A stretch of DNA of 64,000 nt, taken from the NCBI GenBank assembly GCA_016712445.1, contig JADJRB010000001.1, positions 2,294,001 through 2,358,000 on the forward strand, in the 5' to 3' direction. This DNA is from Acidobacteriota bacterium. GTDB taxonomy: Bacteria; Pseudomonadota; Alphaproteobacteria; Caulobacterales; Hyphomonadaceae. Below, piece by piece: positions 59,272 to 64,000 of this stretch. The translations under genes and the position numbers were made by a program. The first letter of the stretch is position 1. Each line of letters begins with the position of its first letter. The notes below the pieces were generated by a model. That model did not search any database, was not told the DNA's origin, and saw only the letters and a list, made by a program, of their open reading frames with translations.

Positions 59272-60243
59272 ATGGCGCGACGCAGTTTCATTCGCGGAAC
59301 CGGGAGTTACCTGCCCGAGCGTGTTCTGACCAACGCCGAGTTGTCGTCGATGGTCGAGACCTCCGACGAATGGATACAGGAACGCACTGGCATCAAGCGG
59401 CGCCACATTGCCGCCGATGGCGAGCTGACCTCCGACATCGCCACGGCAGCCGCGCGCCGCGCGCTGGAGGCCGCCGGCATTGACGCGTCCTCGATCGACC
59501 TGATCGTGCTGGCGACGACCACACCGGATCGCACCTTTCCTGCCACGGCGACCGCCGTGCAGGCGAAACTCGGCATCACGCAGGGTGCTGCGTTTGACGT
59601 TCAGGCGGTGTGCTCCGGTTTCCTGTTCGCGCTCGCGACAGCCGATTCGATGTTGCAGCAGGGCCTGTTCAAGCGCGCGCTGGTCATCGGCGCTGAGACG
59701 TTCACGCGCATCATCGACTGGTCTGACCGGGGCACCTGCGTGCTATTCGGCGATGGCGGCGGAGCCGTGGTGCTGGAATCTGCCGAAGGCGAATTCGCGG
59801 CCGACGAGGGCGTCATCACCCACCACATCCGCACAGACGGGTCGAAATCCGACTTGCTCTATGTTGATGGGGGCGTCAGCTCGACTGGAACCATCGGGCA
59901 TGTCCGGATGGAGGGGAACCGGGTGTTCAAGCACGCGGTGGCCAACATTTCGGCGGCAATCGAAGCGGTGCTGGCCGAGACAGGGCTCACCTCGGCGGAC
60001 ATTGACTGGTTCGTGCCGCACCAGGCCAACAAGCGCATCCTGGACGGCGTCGCGAAGAAGCTGGACATCCCTGAAGAAAAGGTCGTCATCACGGTCGACC
60101 AGCACGCCAATACGTCAGCGGCCTCGATTCCACTCGCGCTGGACCATGCGGTGCGCAGCGGCCGCGCGAAGAAGGGCGACCTGATCCTGTCGGAAGCGAT
60201 GGGGGGCGGCTTCTCCTGGGGCGCCAGCCTTTTCCGCCTTTGA
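59272..60243 (+). CDS. fabH: 3-oxoacyl-ACP synthase III
   Basis: A 323-residue FabH that starts fatty-acid synthesis by joining acetyl-CoA and malonyl-ACP. Catalytic residues are Cys114 (DVQAVCSGFLFAL), the histidine in VPHQANKRI and the asparagine in DQHANTSAASIP; EMGGGFSWGA-like AMGGGFSWGASLFRL ends the protein. The ATG at 59272 gives the normal N-terminus with TGAGG just upstream; the longer frame overlaps plsX. Confidence 0.96.
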   Translation: MARRSFIRGTGSYLPERVLTNAELSSMVETSDEWIQERTGIKRRHIAADGELTSDIATAAARRALEAAGIDASSIDLIVLATTTPDRTFPATATAVQAKLGITQGAAFDVQAVCSGFLFALATADSMLQQGLFKRALVIGAETFTRIIDWSDRGTCVLFGDGGGAVVLESAEGEFAADEGVITHHIRTDGSKSDLLYVDGGVSSTGTIGHVRMEGNRVFKHAVANISAAIEAVLAETGLTSADIDWFVPHQANKRILDGVAKKLDIPEEKVVITVDQHANTSAASIPLALDHAVRSGRAKKGDLILSEAMGGGFSWGASLFRL

Positions 60244-60331
60244 CCGCAGCCTGCCCGAGATTTCACTAACGCGACCGCTAGGAATTCGTTAAGATACCGG
60301 GCTTAGGCTTTGACGAAAGGCGATCAGGCAA

Positions 60332-60625
60332 ATGAGCAACGCGACCGTTACCCGGGCTGAAGTTACCGACGCCATTGTTCGCGAAGTCGGTGTGACACGT
60401 CAGGAATCGGCTGACCTGCTGGACCGCACACTCGAACTCATCGGCGCAGCGCTCGAACACGAGGAAGAGGTGAAGCTCGCCCGTTTCGGCAACTTCGTCG
60501 TCCGTTCGAAATCTGCGCGCGAAGGCCGCAATCCCAAAACCGGCGAAGAAGCGCCGATTGCCGCTCGCCGCGTTGTCACCTTCCGCCCTTCGCCGATGCT
60601 GAAGACGCTCGTCGGACGCGACTGA
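60332..60625 (+). CDS. ihfA: Integration host factor subunit alpha
   Basis: A 97-residue HU/IHF protein, alpha subunit by sequence and position (after fabH). The DNA-bending arm GRNPKTGEEAPIAARRVVTFRPSPMLK carries the conserved proline (normally in RNPKTG) and the dimer body is VKLARFGNFVVRSKSAREGRNP. It bends DNA at many promoters and replication sites. AAAGG lies about 9 bases before the ATG. Confidence 0.96.
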   Translation: MSNATVTRAEVTDAIVREVGVTRQESADLLDRTLELIGAALEHEEEVKLARFGNFVVRSKSAREGRNPKTGEEAPIAARRVVTFRPSPMLKTLVGRD

Positions 60626-60644
60626 ACCTGCACAGGATGCCCGC

Positions 60645-61121
60645 ATGACCGCACTCAGATCCCGGATCGAAAAATCCCAGGCTGCGTTCAGGTCGATTGG
60701 TGAGGCTGCGAGCGAGCTTGGTCTCGAAACGCATGTGCTGCGCTATTGGGAGACCCGTTTCCCGAAGGACGTGCGGCCGATCAAGCGCGATGACGGCCGG
60801 CGCATGTTCCGGCCGGAAGACATGAATGCCCTGCGCGCGATCCGCCTGCTGGTGCATGAGCGCGGCATGACGCTGAAAGGCGCGAAGGCGATGCTGGCGG
60901 AGCAGGGCATCGACGCCGTGCTGGATGGATCAGCGAAGCTGTCGGCTGCCGCGCTGGAACCCGTTTCAAGCCCCGCGCGCGAATTGCAGGCTAGCGTCGC
61001 GCGCGCCTTCGCTGCGTCGCCGGACGCCGGCGCGCAGCAGCTTCGTCTTGAGGGCGCGCTGAACCAGTTGACCGATATCAAGAGCCGTATCGACGCCGCC
61101 CGGGCCCGCCGCGCCGCCTGA
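60645..61121 (+). CDS. MerR-family transcriptional regulator
   Basis: A 158-residue MerR-type regulator: DNA-binding domain AFRSIGEAASELGLETHVLRYWETRFPKDVRPIKRDDGRRMFRPEDMNALRAIRLLVHERGMTLKGAKAMLAEQG (residues 14-88), then a variable tail with a helical C-terminus likely used for dimerisation (LRLEGALNQLTDIKSRIDAA). No cysteine pattern for metal sensing. This gene routinely follows ihfA in alphaproteobacteria; target genes are unknown. Confidence 0.9.
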   Translation: MTALRSRIEKSQAAFRSIGEAASELGLETHVLRYWETRFPKDVRPIKRDDGRRMFRPEDMNALRAIRLLVHERGMTLKGAKAMLAEQGIDAVLDGSAKLSAAALEPVSSPARELQASVARAFAASPDAGAQQLRLEGALNQLTDIKSRIDAARARRAA

Positions 61122-61583
61122 TCAGGCGCGCACGGCTTTCGCCGCAAAGCAGCCGTTGCGGGCGTAGTGGATGTGGGCAAAGCCGACATCGGCGCGCTGG
61201 AAGCCTTGCGTCAGGAAGCCGGCCAGTTCAGTTCCCTCGAACACGTCACTTCCGACGATGTTGCCCTCTTCGTCAAAAAGACGGGCGGAAACCAGGCGCC
61301 GGCGGATGGCGGCCGGTACTTCGTCAATGGCAAGGTTTGCTTCGCGGGCGTTTTCGCGCACGCAGATGGCATGGCTGGCGCGGTAGGGCGTATCGACGTC
61401 AAGATGGGTGTAGTTGAGCAGCAGGACTGTTTCGCCCTCTTCTGCGTCGGCGAGGCTGACGCGGCAGGGCATGCCGGTGCCCTTGGCCATGCGCCGGGCG
61501 CGGCGGGCGGCCAGTTCCTCGTCGCTCAGGCGGAACAGCGGCGCAAACTCGGCCATGTTCAGGGGAAGGATGCGGAATGACAT
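61122..61583 (-). CDS. DUF1203-family protein
   Basis: A 153-residue protein matching DUF1203: RVSLADAEEGETVLLLNYTHLDVDTPYRASHAICVRENA and DVGFAHIHYARNGCFAAKAVRA. The conserved region contains several aromatic and histidine residues (YRASHAI, FAHIHYARNGC) but no described activity. The ATG at 61583 is used; the longer frame lacks homology. The stop is adjacent to the stop of the merR gene, convergent. Confidence 0.82.
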   Translation of the reverse strand: MSFRILPLNMAEFAPLFRLSDEELAARRARRMAKGTGMPCRVSLADAEEGETVLLLNYTHLDVDTPYRASHAICVRENAREANLAIDEVPAAIRRRLVSARLFDEEGNIVGSDVFEGTELAGFLTQGFQRADVGFAHIHYARNGCFAAKAVRA

Positions 61584-61725
61584 CTGGGAGGCCTTTCGGG
61601 TTTGCGCCAGTTTCCGCCGGGATGCGGCGCGGATCGACCCGATTCTTGCGGTCCGCACGCAAAGCAGGCGCCGGGATTATCCCGGTTGCAGCCGGATAGG
61701 GGTTTGCCTATACAGCGCGTTCGGT

Positions 61726-61803
61726 CGGAGCGTGGCGCAGCCCGGTTAGCGCACTAGTCTGGGGGACTAGGGGTCGTGGGTTCGAATCCCGCCGCTCCGA
61801 CCA
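61726..61803 (+). tRNA. tRNA-Pro (anticodon GGG)
   Basis: Cloverleaf with encoded CCA at 61801-61803. Acceptor CGGAGCG pairs with CGCTCCG; anticodon stem CTAGT/ACTAG holds loop CTGGGGG, anticodon GGG; T arm contains GGGTTCGAATCCC. Length 78 bases. Confidence 0.97.
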
Positions 61804-61865
61804 TTGAATTCTGGTGCTGCTTCGCAGCAGAAATCGATCCGGGGGATCGATTTCAGGAATTCAAT
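61803..61865. repeat. Nested palindrome (three-way junction) at the tRNA-Pro 3' end
   Basis: Outer arms ATTGAATTC (61803-61811) and GAATTCAAT (61857-61865) are perfectly complementary. They enclose two perfect hairpins: TGCTGC-TTC-GCAGCA (61815-61829) and GAAATCGATCC-GGG-GGATCGATTTC (61830-61854). The outer arm begins with the last A of the tRNA CCA. No T-run follows, so it is not a typical terminator. Confidence 0.85.
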
Positions 61866-61888
61866 GAATCCCAAGCTCCGGATTTCCG

Positions 61889-62335
61889 TCACCCCATCAC
61901 GGCACGTCTCAGAGCCCGCGCGTCCCACAACGCGTTGTGCTGCACGGCTTCTTCCATGTCGGTCGGATAGGCCGACGCATGGAGCAGGCGCAGTGAGAGG
62001 TCAGGGATCCGCACCATCTGTCCCGGCGCAATGATCAGGCATTGCATCAGGTGCATCAGGTCTTCCGGCCAGTCTGCAACGATGACCGGCGCAGGATCAT
62101 TCGTCAGGAAAGCCTGGATGGCCCGGCCGAAGCGGTCGAGCGGCATGATGTCGGGCCGCGCATCCGGGAGCGACAGGTGAGGCAGCACATGGTCCGCGAT
62201 CCAGTCATGATCGGCGAGCGCGTTCAGTTCGCTCTCGGGCCGCGACAGGTAGAGTTCACCGGTCTCGCCCGAGAGCGCGAGGCTGATCAGTTCGCCGCCG
62301 AAGCCGTTGAACTCGCAGTCGAGGAAATAGAGCAC
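61889..62335 (-). CDS. 3'-5' exonuclease-like protein (RNase H/DEDD fold)
   Basis: A 148-residue small protein with the DEDD exonuclease layout: DCE at residues 6-8 (FLDCEFNGFGGELISLAL), a middle Asp region (VIVADWPEDLMHLM) and the C-terminal HNALWDARALRRA, which carries the DEDDh-type His and Asp. It resembles small proteobacterial and actinobacterial exoribonucleases (polyadenylate-specific Rv2179c-type). Close to full length for that group. It lies 5 bases downstream of the oligopeptidase gene on the same strand. Confidence 0.8.
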   Translation of the reverse strand: MLYFLDCEFNGFGGELISLALSGETGELYLSRPESELNALADHDWIADHVLPHLSLPDARPDIMPLDRFGRAIQAFLTNDPAPVIVADWPEDLMHLMQCLIIAPGQMVRIPDLSLRLLHASAYPTDMEEAVQHNALWDARALRRAVMG

Positions 62336-62340
62336 CGGCG

Positions 62341-64000
62341 CTACTCCGGCGCGCCCGCTCCCGGCGTGAGTTCCACGCTGTCGATCTTGCCGGCCGCCGC
62401 GAGCGCAAAGGCATACTCGATCGCCACTTCCTTCAGACCCTCGAACCGGCCAGACGCGCCGAAGTGTCCGGAGTCGAGATTGATGCGCAGGAAATACGGG
62501 CCGGCGCCCGGCGCTTCATGGCGGAGTTTCGCGGCCCATTTGGACGGCTCCCAATAGGTCACGCGCGGATCCGTCACGCCGCCGGTGATGAGCATCGGCG
62601 GGTATTGCAGTGCGCCGACATTATCATACGGGCTGTAAGCGAGGATCGTGTCATAGGCCGCTTCGTCCGTGAGCGGATTGCCCCATTCTGGCCATTCCGG
62701 CGGCGTCAGCGGCAGGCTCTCGTCCGACATCGTGTTGAGCACATCGACGAAGGGCACGGCCGCAATGATGCCGCCGAACAACGTCGGATCCATGTTGGCC
62801 ACGGCGCCCATCAGCAGGCCGCCAGCGGAGCCGCCCTGCGCGATCAGGTGGCCGCGCTTCGTGTATCCCTTGTCGACGAGGTATTGGCCGGCGGCGACGA
62901 AATCCTTGAACGTGTTGGTTTTCTTGTCGAGCTTGCCATCGAGGTACCATTGGTAGCCCTTGGCCATCTCGCCGCGCGGATTGACGATGGCGTAGATGAA
63001 GCCCCGGTCCACGAGGCTGAGGCGGCCCGTGCGGAAGTCTGCCGGAATCGTGATGCCATACGAGCCGTAGCCGTAAAGCAGGACCGGCGCGGTGCCGTCG
63101 ACCGGCGTGTCCTTGTGGCGCAGCAAGGTGACGGGCACTTCCGCGCCGTCCCAGGACGGGGCCATGATGCGTTCGACCACATAGTCCGCCGGATTATGGC
63201 CGGACGGAATTTCGCGGGTCTTGCGCAGCACGCGCTCGCGGGTATCGAGATTGTAGTCATAGACCTGGTCGGGCGTGGAGGGCGACGCATAGTCGAACCG
63301 CAGGACCGGCACGTCATATTCATAGCCGCCGTCGAGGCCGAGATCGTAGGCAGCTTCGTCAAACCTGATGGTGTGGTTTTCGGCGAGGCCGCGCGTGTGG
63401 ATCACGATGCGCGGCAAGCCGCCTTCGCGCTCCATCACGGTGAGGTAGTCCTTCTGGGCATGCACGCCCAGCAGCAAGGTACCCGGACGATAGGGGATGA
63501 CATCTTCCCAGTCGTCGCGCGACGACGACGTCATGGGCGCCTTCACCAGCTTGAAGTCGACCGCGCCGCCATAGTTGGTGGAAATGTAGAACGCACCGTC
63601 CCAATGGGTGACCGAATATTCGGTGTCTTCAAGCCGCGGCGCCACGAGGCGCAGCTTCGGGTTCAACTCGCCGGCGGGGAACCAGTAGGTTTCCGAAGTC
63701 GTGTGGCCGCCAGCAGAAATGAAGATCACTTCCTCGCTCTCGCTGGCGCTGAGGCCGACGAAGAATCCGGGATCCTTTTCCTCATAGACCAGCGTGTCCG
63801 CGCCGGTCGCCAGGTCGCGCTGGTAGACGGCGCTCGGCCGGCCATTCGCATCGCGGAACACCCAGAAGATCGCCTTGCCGGTCGCGCTCCATTCGAAATC
63901 GCCGTAGGCGTTCTCGATCAGCACGCCGGTGTCGGCATCTGTCTCGATATTCTTTACACGGATTTCGTAATACTCGCTGCCCTTGGTGTCGGTGCCGTAG
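62341..64000 (-). CDS. ptrB: Oligopeptidase B-like S9A peptidase, 5' end outside the window
   Basis: The C-terminal 553 or so residues of an S9A prolyl-oligopeptidase-family enzyme; the frame stays open to base 64000, so the start lies beyond the edge. The beta-propeller part is followed by the catalytic domain with YGSYGI, RGEMAKGYQWYLDGKLDKKTNTFKDFVAAGQYLV, the nucleophile GGSAGGLLMGAVANMDPTLFGGIIAAVPFVDVLNTMSDESLPLT and the final histidine segment LDSGHFGASGRF. These match oligopeptidase B, which cuts short peptides after Arg or Lys. A plausible internal start at 63924 should not be used. Confidence 0.92.
   Translation of the reverse strand, partial: YGTDTKGSEYYEIRVKNIETDADTGVLIENAYGDFEWSATGKAIFWVFRDANGRPSAVYQRDLATGADTLVYEEKDPGFFVGLSASESEEVIFISAGGHTTSETYWFPAGELNPKLRLVAPRLEDTEYSVTHWDGAFYISTNYGGAVDFKLVKAPMTSSSRDDWEDVIPYRPGTLLLGVHAQKDYLTVMEREGGLPRIVIHTRGLAENHTIRFDEAAYDLGLDGGYEYDVPVLRFDYASPSTPDQVYDYNLDTRERVLRKTREIPSGHNPADYVVERIMAPSWDGAEVPVTLLRHKDTPVDGTAPVLLYGYGSYGITIPADFRTGRLSLVDRGFIYAIVNPRGEMAKGYQWYLDGKLDKKTNTFKDFVAAGQYLVDKGYTKRGHLIAQGGSAGGLLMGAVANMDPTLFGGIIAAVPFVDVLNTMSDESLPLTPPEWPEWGNPLTDEAAYDTILAYSPYDNVGALQYPPMLITGGVTDPRVTYWEPSKWAAKLRHEAPGAGPYFLRINLDSGHFGASGRFEGLKEVAIEYAFALAAAGKIDSVELTPGAGAPE

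Overview
The window looks like the chromosome of a high-GC alphaproteobacterium of the Caulobacterales/Maricaulales type, probably Hyphomonadaceae or a close relative. The evidence is a MipZ division-site ATPase of the Caulobacter type, a cpaBC-cpaEF-tadBC pilus cluster in Caulobacter order, the alphaproteobacterial runs bamE | UQCC-type chaperone | plsX-fabH-ihfA-merR and pntAa-pntAb-pntB, and a K+-independent H+-pyrophosphatase. The assignment is by family recognition only. No prophage, insertion sequence or CRISPR array was seen.

Layout. 1-6009: a uronate-catabolism locus with an unidentified 3' gene fragment, KduD, KdgK, a three-part TRAP transporter behind a LacI-type operator, and a lipoprotein esterase. 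6300-12983: UDP-glucuronate decarboxylase, a LysR and a LacI regulator (the LacI gene has no ordinary start codon), an aminotransferase, panC, an orphan gene and mipZ. 13104-16223: a serine hydrolase, tgt (with a damaged zinc site), a lipoprotein and tRNA-Lys. 16430-25338: a sulfatase region with two formylglycine-type sulfatases, a lipoprotein formylglycine-generating enzyme, an MBL hydrolase, a double thioredoxin-fold protein, a haloalkane dehalogenase and a TetR regulator. 25361-32337: kynureninase and a divergent esterase, folP-folB-folK, a Mur ligase and an LD-carboxypeptidase. 32338-37290: palindromic repeats, the transhydrogenase operon, an SDR and a cobalamin riboswitch. 37291-41661: a B12 uptake operon (receptor, binding protein, permease, ATPase). 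42078-45480: galU and small metabolic genes. 45670-52639: the Tad/Cpa pilus machine without pilin or prepilin peptidase. 52680-64000: housekeeping genes (accA, thiL, hppA, bamE, plsX, fabH, ihfA), tRNA-Pro with an unusual nested palindrome at its 3' end, an exonuclease and a truncated oligopeptidase B.

The most promising new observation is a small putative regulon. The motif TGRCAC-N5-GTGCCA occurs as a near-perfect palindrome directly upstream of two converging operons (18276-22619 and 25304-22624), and I noticed it nowhere else in the window. Together these operons encode a TetR regulator, a predicted periplasmic lipoprotein FGE with both catalytic cysteines, a membrane-anchored sulfatase, a haloalkane dehalogenase, an MBL hydrolase and a double thioredoxin-fold protein. 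A second membrane-anchored sulfatase lies just upstream. This suggests a sulfatase system matured outside the cytoplasm and controlled by one repressor.
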